Shown: positions 9,435-19,148, numbered from the stretch's first letter. The stretch: 64,000 nucleotides of DNA from Allohahella sp002354735 (GCF_047946665.1 NZ_CP172312.1:1178001-1242000); one strand, 5' to 3'. The notes: generated from the sequence alone by a model not told the origin. Translations and numbers: made by a program.

Positions 9435-10833
9435 TTCGGCGCCTCTACCCGGAGGCATGGAAGATGGACAGCAGGTCGATGCGGCTGTCGAGCGGGCGCG
9501 TGATGCGCTGAAGCCTTGGGCCGCCCAGAATTTCGAAGCTCGCGCCGATGTTTGCCGGCGTTATGCAAAGTGGCTTGGCGAGCATCTCGAAGAGGCGGCT
9601 CAGGCCATCGGCAAAGAAACCGGAAAGCCGCTGTGGGAATCGCGTACTGAAGTTCAGGCCATGATCGGCAAGGTGGAAATTTCGATCCGTGCCTATCACG
9701 AACGCACACCGGAGAAAGCGACCGACACGCCAGCCGGCACCTCGGTACTCCGACACCGGCCACACGGTGTACTGGCTGTCTTTGGCCCCTATAATTTTCC
9801 CGGGCATCTGCCTAACGGACATATCGTGCCGGCGCTGCTTGCGGGTAACACTATTATTTTCAAGCCCAGCGAGCTGACGCCGCGCTTCGGCGACTTCATG
9901 CATCGTGGCTGGATGGCGGCGGGCCTGCCGGATGGCGTGTTGAATGTCGTCCACGGCGGCCCTCAGACGGGCAAGGCGCTGGCGGCCCATCATGGCATCA
10001 ATGGTCTGCTCTTTACCGGTAGCAGTACGACCGGTGCCATCATCCATGAGCAGTATGGCGCTCATCCAAACAAGATTCTCGCGCTAGAGATGGGTGGCAA
10101 CAACGCATTGATCATCGCATCGCCATTTCCTCAGGACGCGGCTGTGATGATGACGCTGCAGTCAGCTTTTCTGAGCGCAGGGCAGCGCTGCACCTGTAGC
10201 AGGCGCCTGGTTGTGGAGAAAGGTGCCATTGGTGATCGCTTTCTGGAGGCGCTCAAGGCGGCGACTCAAAGTATTCAGATCGGCGACTACGATCAGGAAC
10301 CGCAACCATTCATGGGTCGGTTGATCAGCGAAAGAGCGGCAGATCAGGTGCTCGCAGCCCAGGCTGAGCTCATAAGCCTCGGTGGCGTGCCGCTGCTCGA
10401 AAGCAGCCATATTCACGATAACAGGGCTTTCCTCAGCCCAGGCATCATCGATGTGACGGCGATCCGCGAGCTGCCAGACCGCGAGGTGTTCGGTCCCCTG
10501 TTGCAGGTGCAACGTTACGACAGTTTCGATGAAGCGCTCAGACTGGCGAATGCTACGGTGTTCGGTCTCGCTGGTGGCATCATCACTGACGATCGCGAGC
10601 GCTACGAGGCGGCCTACGAGGCCAGCCATGTCGGCATATTCAACTGGAACAAGCCGCTGACAGGCGCCAGTAGTGGTGCGCCGTTCGGTGGTGTGGGCGC
10701 AAGCGGCAATCATCGCCCCAGTGCCTTTTATGCTGCTGATTATTGCGCTTACCCGGTCGCGTCGATGATCGACGAGCAGGCGGCCCTGCCGTCTACTCCG
10801 CCAATCGGACTCATGCTGCCAGGCGCAGGCTGA
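9415..10833 (+). CDS. astD: N-succinylglutamate 5-semialdehyde dehydrogenase
   Basis: Aldehyde dehydrogenase superfamily enzyme, NAD-dependent, third oxidative step of the arginine succinyltransferase pathway. The family-specific RHRPHGVLAVFGPYNFPGH is present, as are LALEMGGNN (general-base Glu) and SAGQRCTCSRR with the catalytic Cys near residue 260. FGGVGASGNHRPSAFYAADY closes the protein. The N-terminus is unusual. The first beta strand (INGxW...NP.TGE in AstD relatives) is missing, replaced by about 20 Ser/Gly/Pro-rich residues before the first helix. The 20-base overlap with aruG excludes a longer start in this frame. Confidence 0.92.
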   Translation: MTSQSVDSAPLPGGMEDGQQVDAAVERARDALKPWAAQNFEARADVCRRYAKWLGEHLEEAAQAIGKETGKPLWESRTEVQAMIGKVEISIRAYHERTPEKATDTPAGTSVLRHRPHGVLAVFGPYNFPGHLPNGHIVPALLAGNTIIFKPSELTPRFGDFMHRGWMAAGLPDGVLNVVHGGPQTGKALAAHHGINGLLFTGSSTTGAIIHEQYGAHPNKILALEMGGNNALIIASPFPQDAAVMMTLQSAFLSAGQRCTCSRRLVVEKGAIGDRFLEALKAATQSIQIGDYDQEPQPFMGRLISERAADQVLAAQAELISLGGVPLLESSHIHDNRAFLSPGIIDVTAIRELPDREVFGPLLQVQRYDSFDEALRLANATVFGLAGGIITDDRERYEAAYEASHVGIFNWNKPLTGASSGAPFGGVGASGNHRPSAFYAADYCAYPVASMIDEQAALPSTPPIGLMLPGAG

Positions 10834-10882
10834 TAGCGGGCAGTGTTGTCGAGTAGCCACTTTCTTATCGAGCAGGAGTTCC

Positions 10883-12253
10883 ATGCAGCCAGCTAACAGT
10901 CAGGCAACAGAAGCTAACTATGATGGTCTAGTAGGGCCGACCCATAGTTACAGTGGCTTATCCTCTGGCAATGTCGCGTCGACATCGAACAGACAGGCCG
11001 TATCGAATCCTCGCGATGCAGCACTGCAAGGTCTCGACAAGATGCTCAGACTGGCTGATGCTGGGCTGGTCCAGGGTGTGTTACCGCCTCATTTCAGACC
11101 GGCACTCAGTATGGCGCGGCGCCTGGGCTTCTCGGGTTCAGATGCCCGGGTACTGGAAGATGTGCAGGCTCAGGCCCCTTATCTGCTGGGTAGTCTCACA
11201 TCGGCATCGTCGATGTGGACAGCCAATGCGGCAACCGTGACGCCCTCGGCGGATAGCTCAGACGGCCGAGTACACTTCACGCCGGCCAATCTCAACGCCA
11301 AGTTCCACCGCTCCTTCGAGCATCTCACCAGTGGGCGTGCATTGGCTGCCACCTTCAGGGATGAGCGCCATTTCGCACATCACGAGGCACTGCCAGGCGT
11401 TGCCGAATTCGGTGATGAGGGCGCTGCCAACCATACTCGACTCTGTGCGGAGTATGGCAAGCCGGGAGTTCACTTTTTCGTCTACGGTCGTGAGGGCTTC
11501 AATGTCGACTCACCACGTCCGTCACGATTTCATGCTCGGCAGACACTGGAGGCCTCACAGGCCGTAGCGCGCCAGCACGGACTGACGGCTGGACAGTGCG
11601 TGTTCGCGCTGCAGAATCCTGCAGTCATCGACGCGGGCGTCTTCCATAACGATGTCATCGCGGTCGGCAACAGGCAGGTCCTGTTCTATCACGAGCAGGC
11701 CTTTCATGATGAGACGCGATGCCTGAATGATTTAAAGCTCGCTTACTCGCGCTGCGCCAGCACAGGTCCGGCCTTTACGCCAATCCGGGTGAGGTCAGAA
11801 GCGGTTTCCGTCGAGGATGCCGTGTCTTCATATCTGTTTAATTCACAACTATTGTCACGGGATGACGACAGCATGAGCCTCCTGGTGCCTGTCGAGTGCG
11901 AGCGGAATCCACGTGTACACCAGTACCTGCTCAAGCTCGTGGACGATCAGTCGCAGCCGATCAGGGAAGTGATATATGCCGATCTCACCCAGAGCATGCT
12001 CAATGGCGGCGGGCCTGCCTGTCTTCGACTGCGTGTCGTGCTTACACCTGATGAGCTCGCGGCGGCCAACGCGGCCTGTCTGATCGATCACGCGAGACAC
12101 AGGACCTTGAGCGACTGGGTCAAGCGACACTATCGTGACCGCCTCAGCGCCAGAGACCTTGCGGATCCTGAGCTGCTGAAAGAGAGTCAGACAGCCCTCG
12201 ATGAGCTCACGACCTTGCTCGAGCTCGGGCCCATCTACGACTTCCAGCGCTGA
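10883..12253 (+). CDS. astB: N-succinylarginine dihydrolase
   Basis: Hydrolyses N2-succinylarginine to N2-succinylornithine, CO2 and two NH3. It belongs to the amidinotransferase-like pentein superfamily. The N-terminal signature EANYDGLVGPTHSYSGLSSGN is diagnostic, with NPRDAALQGLDKM and AANHTRLC further on. The C-terminal half carries HQYLLKLVDDQSQ and MLNGGGPACLRLRV. Its 456 residues match the family. GCAGGAG precedes the ATG. This is the last gene of the operon here: the desuccinylase astE, often the sixth gene, is absent, and the following gene runs the other way with 12 bases between the stops. Confidence 0.95.
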   Translation: MQPANSQATEANYDGLVGPTHSYSGLSSGNVASTSNRQAVSNPRDAALQGLDKMLRLADAGLVQGVLPPHFRPALSMARRLGFSGSDARVLEDVQAQAPYLLGSLTSASSMWTANAATVTPSADSSDGRVHFTPANLNAKFHRSFEHLTSGRALAATFRDERHFAHHEALPGVAEFGDEGAANHTRLCAEYGKPGVHFFVYGREGFNVDSPRPSRFHARQTLEASQAVARQHGLTAGQCVFALQNPAVIDAGVFHNDVIAVGNRQVLFYHEQAFHDETRCLNDLKLAYSRCASTGPAFTPIRVRSEAVSVEDAVSSYLFNSQLLSRDDDSMSLLVPVECERNPRVHQYLLKLVDDQSQPIREVIYADLTQSMLNGGGPACLRLRVVLTPDELAAANAACLIDHARHRTLSDWVKRHYRDRLSARDLADPELLKESQTALDELTTLLELGPIYDFQR

Positions 12254-12265
12254 GCCGGCGCCCGA

Positions 12266-13654
12266 TCAGGACTGGACGCGGCGCTTTCTGACGCCGGTCC
12301 CCTCCAGCTCCGTGACGCCCGCTTCGAGATAATCCAGCAGGCGCTGCATCGACGGCAGTGTCCGGCGGCAGGCAGTAAAGCCGAATTCGACCTGATCCCG
12401 ATAACTGAGCATGGTGATGTTCAGCGCGACATGGTCGACCGGAATCGATACCGGATAAATGCCTTCGAGCATGGCGCCGTTCCAGTACATGGCCTTTTCG
12501 GGTCCTGGTACATTCGAGATGACCACATTGAAAGCCTGCCACTGTGGCGCGAGCCCGGTGAGGATATTCAGACCTGATGGCGCAAGGGTGAGGGCGGTGT
12601 AGTTCAGAACCTCTTCCGGTGTCATGCGGCTGAAGCGGCTCTTCGCCTCGTCGATCGAGCCCTTCACACGCTGGAGACGATCGATCGGGTCTGCGATGTC
12701 GGTGCCAAGATTGGCCAGTATCATGGCGATCTGATTGCCGCTCTCGCTGTCGTCCTTGCGGATCGACATGGGAACCATGGCAATCAGCGGCCGGTCCGGC
12801 AGGGCGTTCTGACTGAGGAGGTAGTGGCGCAGGGCACTGCCACAGGCTGCCACCAGAACATCGTTCAGGGTGGCGCGGTTACGTTTGGCAATGACCTTGA
12901 TCCGGCTGAGTTGTATCGACTGTGCAGCAAAACGGCGCGAGCCGGTAATCCTCTGGTTCAGGATGGAATTCGGAGCCTGGAACAGCGAGACCATGTCCTC
13001 GTGTTTGCGCGCCTTCACGAGGGTGCGTGTCAACTCAGTTGCCAGCTTCGGTACCGTGGCAATCTGCTTGCCAGCGTCCCCTGCGAGATGGCGTATGCTA
13101 TGGATCAAATCGCCGCCGGTGAGCATTTCGCTGCGCTGGGCAAGCTTGGGGTTTATCGCCCAGATTGGTGGCTTACCACGTTTGGCTGGATCGTAATCCT
13201 GTGATCGCAGCATCATCCGCATTGCGGCAATACCGTCCACCATACTGTGGTGCGCCTTGTGGTAGAAAGCGAACCGTTTGCCCCGGATGCCCTCGATAAG
13301 ATGGCTTTCCCACAATGGACGCTCACGATCCATCAAGGTGCCATGATTGGCCGACACCAGGGATAGCAGTTCACGTATACGCCCCGGCTTGGGCAGTGCC
13401 TCATGCTGGAAGTGGTGGTCGAGATCGAAGTGCTGGTCCTCTTCCCAGTAATACTGACCAAAGCGCAGTCTGAGGCGAAGATTGAACGGCGGTTTCGGCT
13501 CTCTATAGCTGCGCATCTCTTCTGCAAGCCTGGTGATATAGCCTGGTCCGGCACCTTCCGGAAAAGAGAAGATCATGAGCCCACCAACATGCATTGGCTG
13601 GGTTCTTTTTTCCAGCCAGAGGAACATCTGGTCTACTGGGCTGAGTGCTTTCAT
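12266..13654 (-). CDS. Wax ester synthase / acyl-CoA:diacylglycerol acyltransferase
   Basis: WS/DGAT family acyltransferase that esterifies acyl-CoA to a fatty alcohol (wax ester) or to diacylglycerol (triacylglycerol), membrane-associated and linked to lipid bodies. The active-site motif HHxxxDG is intact as HHSMVDG at residues 135-141. The upstream RERPLW motif (about 111-116) and the downstream NDVLVAACGSALRHYL (ND motif) are also conserved. The N-terminus MKALSPVDQMFLWLE is typical, and 462 residues is the normal length. An alcohol-forming acyl-CoA reductase in the same window (start 36411) would supply the alcohol. Substrate preference cannot be read from sequence. Confidence 0.93.
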   Translation of the reverse strand: MKALSPVDQMFLWLEKRTQPMHVGGLMIFSFPEGAGPGYITRLAEEMRSYREPKPPFNLRLRLRFGQYYWEEDQHFDLDHHFQHEALPKPGRIRELLSLVSANHGTLMDRERPLWESHLIEGIRGKRFAFYHKAHHSMVDGIAAMRMMLRSQDYDPAKRGKPPIWAINPKLAQRSEMLTGGDLIHSIRHLAGDAGKQIATVPKLATELTRTLVKARKHEDMVSLFQAPNSILNQRITGSRRFAAQSIQLSRIKVIAKRNRATLNDVLVAACGSALRHYLLSQNALPDRPLIAMVPMSIRKDDSESGNQIAMILANLGTDIADPIDRLQRVKGSIDEAKSRFSRMTPEEVLNYTALTLAPSGLNILTGLAPQWQAFNVVISNVPGPEKAMYWNGAMLEGIYPVSIPVDHVALNITMLSYRDQVEFGFTACRRTLPSMQRLLDYLEAGVTELEGTGVRKRRVQS

Positions 13655-13837
13655 GCGTGTTCCCTTGTCTTGTTGTTCGAGCCTGGGCCGATTATACGGT
13701 GATCAGCGCAGCTGGAAGAAGGTATCTCCTGCTCAGGCTCTGTGCAGCGTCATGAATCAGATCATGGCTATGCCTGCCAACTCGCTGGTAAACTACGGTG
13801 CTAACGAACCCTTTATCAAGATGTTGAGGATGAAGCC

Positions 13838-14434
13838 ATGCTGAACCTGAGTCAAACGAGCCCCCGATATCGGGTATCGGCGTTGCTGAGGACCTTGTTG
13901 CCATTACTGCTGCTTACACCGCTGGCGATCAGTTCAGGCGCCCAGGCGGCGCCGGAGCTTGTCAGCCCCGAGCAGACGCCGGTCGATGCCATCGAGCGGG
14001 AGTCCGAGCGTCAGGTCGAAAACCTCAAACAGCTCTACCTGACCAATGACGCCGTAAGCGCACTACTGCAGCACCTCAATGCGATGCTTCGCTCACATGC
14101 GTACAGCCAGGAGCGGATCGTCGATCTTGAAAAGCCCCAGGGGCTGGTGTATCAGCTTGATGTAAGTGATAGCCGAGCGCTCGTCGTGCGAACCAGCGAC
14201 TATCGTAAAGCTGGTGCAGCGACCCACGGCTCGATCTCACTCGACCTCAGCGGCATCGACCCATACGTCGGCTATCAGTGCGATGCACGCAATCGCAAGT
14301 GCTGGATCAATGATCCTGTTGATGAAACTTCGGAGTGGCTGACCCTCGCTCACGAACCCGCTGCGGCCGAAAAGATCAGTATGGCCATGGCCGAACTGAT
14401 CAAGCGCTTACAGAAGCGAGTTGGCGCGAACTGA
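13838..14434 (+). CDS. Exported hypothetical protein
   Basis: I do not recognise this 198-residue protein. The N-terminus has a long positive/hydrophobic signal sequence (RTLLPLLLLTPLAISSGAQA) with a plausible signal peptidase I site near residue 37. The mature part starts with an acidic helix (VDAIERESERQVENLKQL) and contains one Cys pair (YQCDARNRKCWI) that could form a periplasmic disulfide. TGAGGATGAAG lies before the ATG. The gene converges on the CHASE2 kinase and overlaps its 3' end by 27 bases, so transcription of one may affect the other. Confidence 0.75.
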   Translation: MLNLSQTSPRYRVSALLRTLLPLLLLTPLAISSGAQAAPELVSPEQTPVDAIERESERQVENLKQLYLTNDAVSALLQHLNAMLRSHAYSQERIVDLEKPQGLVYQLDVSDSRALVVRTSDYRKAGAATHGSISLDLSGIDPYVGYQCDARNRKCWINDPVDETSEWLTLAHEPAAAEKISMAMAELIKRLQKRVGAN

Positions 14435-17080
14435 TAGACAAATGGTGAAGCGACAGCCGGAGCCCAGACTGGACTGGACACTGACGTGACCACCATGTTT
14501 CTGCACGATGACCTGGACCATGCGCAGGCCGAGACCTGTGCCGGGTATCATTTCCCGCTCTGAGGCTCGGGTGCGGCTGAAGGCCTCGAAAAGATGCCCC
14601 AGCTCCTCTTCTGCAATGCCCTCGCCCTGGTCGCTTATCTGCAGGCAGAAATCGTTATCGGTGCGGAAGCAGTCGAGCCCGACGCTGGCTCCGGAAGCGC
14701 TATGTTTGATGGCATTGGTCAGCAGGTTGACGAGTGCACGTTCTATCAGGGCTGGCGCACAGTACACCCAGAGTTCCTCATCGTTTCTGCTAACCCGCTG
14801 CAGCTTCACATGATGCCTTTCGGCCAGTGCGTACACAGCATCGGCTGCATTGTCCATCAGGTCCTGCAGGCAAACTTCACTGCGCTCCACGATCACCAGT
14901 GACTCGAGTTTCGCAAGCTGTATGAACTCTTCTGCCATCGACAGGCTCTTCTGCGCCAGTCGCCGTGCATCGCCTATGCGCCGATGCGCGACCTGAAGCT
15001 GCTCTGCCTGATTGCTGTCGTCAATCGAGCAGAGCAGCTCGTCCAGCGCATCGAAGGTCGCCAGCTGAGCAGCCAGCGGCGAACGAATATCGTGAGACAC
15101 GAAATTGATCGCTTCCAGCCGGTCCTTCTGAGCCTCATGCACAGGAAATATGTCAGTTAGACTAACGACGGCACCGGTGGCGGTTTGGGTGTCAGGTCGA
15201 AATGGTGAGATCGACACGATATAGGCCAGGTTCGCTGCGGATACTTCCCGCTTGAGAACGGTTTGGGTAAGAATGGCCTGGCGCAGGGCCTCTGCCCAGT
15301 CGGCGCGACTGACCAGACGTGACTCGGGCAGGTGATCGCTGAGCGGATCGCCATGACGGACGCGACCGCCCAGAATCTGTCGTGCCCGCTTGTTCAGTAG
15401 TACGATGCACCCGGTAGGACCAATGACCGCAATGCCATCTGAAACCTCATTGATGATCGTTCTGGCAAAGCTGTTCAATTGCCCGAGATTTTCGATGGCT
15501 GTGCGGATGGTCTGAATCTGCCGTTCGCTGCTCCCAAGCTGCCAGCTGCTGATTTCCCGATCAGCGGCTGAGGTCTTCGATGTGTTGAGCATCGTCGCCA
15601 GATGGTGCTGCATTTCGGGCAGTTCATCCCGTCGATCACCGGAAAACTGCATATGCACGCGTGAATTGCCGCCTGTCTTGCCCTGGCTGTTCGTCGGTGT
15701 CAGCTCAAAGCTGAGCTCCACGAGGTCGATATCGGCCTCGACAAGCTGTTCCTCATTCAGAGCCCTTTTCGGTATCGACTCGTCGATGTGCTCAATAACG
15801 GAATAGTGTAGTGGCTGAAAGAACCTGCAGACATCTCCGATCCAGTGGCTACTATCCCGACCACGACGACCGGTGAGTTCATAGAGCTGTGGCTGTATCG
15901 ACAGGCGCAGAATTTCCTGCTGCAGATAGCGCGAGGTCCGGGTGAGCCGACGCCAGCTCCAGATTGGATAGGCCGTCAACAGCACTGCGATGATTGCTGA
16001 CGGTGCGAGCCAGACCTGCAGACTCTGCAGGGTGAGCATTGAGAGCGACATGAGAATGGCGGCACTCAGGAGCACCCACATCAGACTGACACTGGCTGGC
16101 AGCAGAACCAGCGCAGCCACGACGATGGCTATGGCGATAACGGCAATCAAGTACTCCAGCCGCTTGTCCGCCGGTGAAATAAGCCGCTGTTGCGCGAGCG
16201 CCTCGAAAGTGGCCCGATGATACACCACGCCGGGCACACTTCGACTGCGAGCGGTGTCGGCAACAGAGAGCGTATCGCCCAGCCCGGGACTGCTCGAGCC
16301 TACGAACACGGCACGACCGGTCAGGTCAGGCAGCGCCTGGGGCTTCAAGGCATCCACGTACGACCAGGATCGTTGGGCATTGCGGGCGAGGCGTGGCAGG
16401 ATCTCGCCGTCGCCAGCCTCTGCCTTGCGAGGATCAGACGCTTCGTTCGTTCGGCCTGTCTTGAGCTGCCAGGCAGCGTCAGCGAGCGACCCGAAGGTAT
16501 ACCAGCTTGCCTGCGCGGTACTCGAATCGAGCGCCATGTTCACGAGCTCCGATGCCCGGAAGGTGCGGCTGCGGGGGCTGCGCCGGGCAATGCCGTCGAT
16601 ATCCAGCGCAACTTCAGTGAGGCCAACTCGCGCGCTCGATTTGCGGAGCGGTGCCAGTGGCAGGACGCCGTAGTCGCCGTCGGTATGCATCGGGAGCACG
16701 ATGCGTCCATGCGCTCTGAAGCTAGACTCCAGGCGGCTGTCGCCATCGCGTGGCTCACTGAACAGGACGTCGAAGACAACGACATCCGCCCCAGCTTCCG
16801 TGAGCCTGTCGACCAGGCTCGCATGCACCTCGCGCGACCACGGCCACGGTCCGATCTGACGAATGCTGCGCTCATCGATAGCGACCAGTTCACTGTGCAG
16901 CATCATCAGTGGTGGGGCATTCGCAAGTGCGAGATCAAGAGCGAACAGGTCGAGTTTTTCGAATAAGGCTGAGTAGCTCAATGTGCCGTAGAGACCGATA
17001 AGCAGCAGGCCGAGCAACAGCGGCTCGAGCAACATGCGACGCACTGGCGGCTGACTCACATGACGGGTGGTGAGAGACAT
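14408..17080 (-). CDS. CHASE2-domain sensor histidine kinase with PAS
   Basis: 890-residue transmembrane histidine kinase, third gene of a regulator-FecR-kinase operon. Order: N-terminal membrane segment (about 20-40), extracytoplasmic CHASE2 domain (about 42-300, including ELVAIDERSIRQIGPWPW and GRAVFVGSSSPGLGD), three transmembrane segments (about 308-375), linker, PAS domain (about 540-645), dimerisation domain with H-box NFVSHDIRSPLA (phospho-acceptor His663), and an ATPase domain with N-box NLLTNAIKHSASG, G1 ISDQGEGI and G2 GTGLGLRM. All kinase residues look intact. The ligand of CHASE2 domains is generally unknown. The likely partner is the OmpR-type regulator at the head of the operon. 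Confidence 0.92.
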   Translation of the reverse strand: MSLTTRHVSQPPVRRMLLEPLLLGLLLIGLYGTLSYSALFEKLDLFALDLALANAPPLMMLHSELVAIDERSIRQIGPWPWSREVHASLVDRLTEAGADVVVFDVLFSEPRDGDSRLESSFRAHGRIVLPMHTDGDYGVLPLAPLRKSSARVGLTEVALDIDGIARRSPRSRTFRASELVNMALDSSTAQASWYTFGSLADAAWQLKTGRTNEASDPRKAEAGDGEILPRLARNAQRSWSYVDALKPQALPDLTGRAVFVGSSSPGLGDTLSVADTARSRSVPGVVYHRATFEALAQQRLISPADKRLEYLIAVIAIAIVVAALVLLPASVSLMWVLLSAAILMSLSMLTLQSLQVWLAPSAIIAVLLTAYPIWSWRRLTRTSRYLQQEILRLSIQPQLYELTGRRGRDSSHWIGDVCRFFQPLHYSVIEHIDESIPKRALNEEQLVEADIDLVELSFELTPTNSQGKTGGNSRVHMQFSGDRRDELPEMQHHLATMLNTSKTSAADREISSWQLGSSERQIQTIRTAIENLGQLNSFARTIINEVSDGIAVIGPTGCIVLLNKRARQILGGRVRHGDPLSDHLPESRLVSRADWAEALRQAILTQTVLKREVSAANLAYIVSISPFRPDTQTATGAVVSLTDIFPVHEAQKDRLEAINFVSHDIRSPLAAQLATFDALDELLCSIDDSNQAEQLQVAHRRIGDARRLAQKSLSMAEEFIQLAKLESLVIVERSEVCLQDLMDNAADAVYALAERHHVKLQRVSRNDEELWVYCAPALIERALVNLLTNAIKHSASGASVGLDCFRTDNDFCLQISDQGEGIAEEELGHLFEAFSRTRASEREMIPGTGLGLRMVQVIVQKHGGHVSVQSSLGSGCRFTICLSVRANSLL

Positions 17081-17095
17081 CTGACCTGCTACAGC

Positions 17096-18280
17096 TTACA
17101 GAGACGTTCGATCAGGCGACCTTGAAGACAGCCTGAGCTCGAACTGACGCGGGGCCTTGCTGTCCACCCTGAATTCGAACTGCTGTGGTACTCCCCGGAA
17201 ACCAGCCTTGTCCACAACCTGGAGTACCAGGCGATACACACCATCAGCTTCAGTGGGCAGGCGCAAACGGTTGGAGTCGCTGATGCCGGTATCGAGCAGC
17301 TTGTAGGCTTGATCGTCCGCCAGACCTCGAAACATGATTCGGTAGCGTACCAAACTGTGGCTTGAATCTTCGCTCCAGCTGGCGACAGCAGGCGCACCGT
17401 CCGCCCCGCCGGCACGAGAAATACTCAAGGCCGCTATACTCGGCAGCTGTCTGGTGGAGATGCCCTCGGTGCTGGAGACTGACGCGCCAGCTCCAGCTGA
17501 TACCCTGACTTCACTGCCTTCGATTCCTATGCCTCGCGTACGAAGTGTTATCAGACCTTCAAGCACTTCGATGCGGCTGCCGATCTCAGTCTGTTCAAGT
17601 ACGAAGACGGTGCCACGAACAGCGGCAGTGACGTCCCTGGTCTGAATCTCATAGCGGCCTTCCGGTCCAACTCGGTCGCGCACCTCGGATTTGATCCGGC
17701 CGCTGCGCAGGCGAAGTCGGGTATCGACCATGCCGGAGTCGCCATAGAAACGCAGCTGATTAAAGTCGACGTCGGCCTTCGGTCCCAGGCTCAGTCTGGA
17801 ACCGTCCTCGAAATGGACGCGTGCCGAGCCTTCTTCCACCTTGATCCGATCGCCCACATTTAGCTTCACGCCGGGCGTGGCAGCACGCCGACGCGGTTCG
17901 CCCCGTCGGTAAATCCACACGGTGCCAGCCACTTCGGCCAAAACTGCTGGGCGAGGCGCATGCTTGAGCCACTTCAGCGGAATGCGAACAATGGTGCCTG
18001 GGGGCAGGGCGAACGCATCACTCAGCGCATTGTATCTGACAAGATCGACCCAATCCTCTGAGGACCGGAGATAACGCCGACCTACTGACTCAAGACTTTC
18101 CTGCTCGGCAAGCGGATAGTGCCAGTCTTCGCCGTCGACACTGCCAAGGGCGTGTGCGGGTGGTTCGCCAGCGCGCAGTGGCGAGCTGATCAGCGCCAGC
18201 AGAAGCAGGCAGTAGCCTAAGATCAACTCAGGCTTGAGGCCTCCGGCAGAGGTCGATACCCACGCGGTGAAGACGCTCAT
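17096..18280 (-). CDS. LysM-like and FecR-domain periplasmic protein
   Basis: 394 residues. An N-terminal hydrophobic segment (LGYCLLLLALISSPLRA) probably exports the protein. A LysM-like region follows (about 50-102: YPLAEQESLESVGRRYL ... PPGTIVRIPLKWL), then a FecR domain (about 140-250: VGDRIKVEEGSARVHFEDGS ... TAAVRGTVFVLEQ). A beta-rich, fibronectin-like tail ends the protein. In other genomes FecR/LysM proteins of this build sit next to CHASE2 proteins and probably act as envelope sensors or partners. The gene overlaps the regulator's stop by four bases and ends 15 bases before the kinase start, so the three form one operon. Confidence 0.85.
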   Translation of the reverse strand: MSVFTAWVSTSAGGLKPELILGYCLLLLALISSPLRAGEPPAHALGSVDGEDWHYPLAEQESLESVGRRYLRSSEDWVDLVRYNALSDAFALPPGTIVRIPLKWLKHAPRPAVLAEVAGTVWIYRRGEPRRRAATPGVKLNVGDRIKVEEGSARVHFEDGSRLSLGPKADVDFNQLRFYGDSGMVDTRLRLRSGRIKSEVRDRVGPEGRYEIQTRDVTAAVRGTVFVLEQTEIGSRIEVLEGLITLRTRGIGIEGSEVRVSAGAGASVSSTEGISTRQLPSIAALSISRAGGADGAPAVASWSEDSSHSLVRYRIMFRGLADDQAYKLLDTGISDSNRLRLPTEADGVYRLVLQVVDKAGFRGVPQQFEFRVDSKAPRQFELRLSSRSPDRTSL

Positions 18281-19011
18281 GAAGCGTCGTCCGCAGTTTC
18301 GGTATCTGCTGATGCCGTGCTGTCGACGGATTCGAGCCTGTACCCGCGCTGATACACGGTTTTCACACGAAAACCATTCTCAGGATAGAGTTGGAGCAAA
18401 CGCCGGAGCTTGCTGATATGGGTGTCGACCGTGCGGGTTTTCAGGCCGCCCCTGAGGCCCCAGATCTGCTCAAGCAGGTATTCGCGGGTGAGTAGCCGGT
18501 TACAGTTTTCGAACATGAAGCGGGCGAGCTTGAAGTCCATGTCCGTGAGCGGTGGGGTCTCGCCATTTATAGTAACGGTGCCTGCATCGAAATCGAATTG
18601 ATAGCTGCCGAAGCAGCTGGCTTGGTCGGCCGATTCGTCCTGTGTACTGTTGACACGTCGGCACAATGCCCTGACTCTTGCGCACAGTTCTCCGCTGCGC
18701 GGCGGCTTGATCATGTAGTCATCAGCGCCTGCATCGAGTGCCATGATGATATCGCTTTCATCATCACGCTGGGTCAGGAAGAGTACAGGCATCGCCCAGC
18801 GCTGCCTCATGCGCAGGTCTCTGAGCACTTCAACGCCGCTGCGACCAGGCAACTGCCAGTCCATAATGGCCAGATCCCAGGTGCGATTGAGTGCGGCGTA
18901 CAGAAAACGCTCGCCGTCGGAGAAGTGCTGGCAACTGATGCCGCTCGACGCCAGTATGGCGCGAACGTTATCAGCAATGCCTTGATCGTCTTCGAGTAGT
19001 ATAATGCTCAT
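18277..19011 (-). CDS. OmpR/PhoB-family response regulator
   Basis: 244-residue DNA-binding response regulator. The receiver domain starts MSIILLEDD, with the phospho-acceptor Asp51 in IMDWQLPG and VLFLTQRDD and YMIKPP carrying the switch Thr and Lys. The winged-helix Trans_reg_C domain contains LTDMDFKLARFMFEN and RTVDTHISKLRRLL. I took the ATG at the receiver domain. The open frame continues 46 codons upstream, but that part is not receiver-like and would run back to bolA. First gene of the operon with the FecR and CHASE2 proteins, which should be its sensory input. Confidence 0.92.
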   Translation of the reverse strand: MSIILLEDDQGIADNVRAILASSGISCQHFSDGERFLYAALNRTWDLAIMDWQLPGRSGVEVLRDLRMRQRWAMPVLFLTQRDDESDIIMALDAGADDYMIKPPRSGELCARVRALCRRVNSTQDESADQASCFGSYQFDFDAGTVTINGETPPLTDMDFKLARFMFENCNRLLTREYLLEQIWGLRGGLKTRTVDTHISKLRRLLQLYPENGFRVKTVYQRGYRLESVDSTASADTETADDAS

Positions 19012-19148
19012 TTGATCATGATCGGTCTGCCGGCTGCTGGTCCAATAAGTCTGGCATAAAACTCCGATTTTGCATGGTGTTGCCCATGGTCTTGCCATGA
19101 CAAGGCTGCACCATTTCCGTTTTTTCGTTCTGGCTCTGGAGAGCAGCA

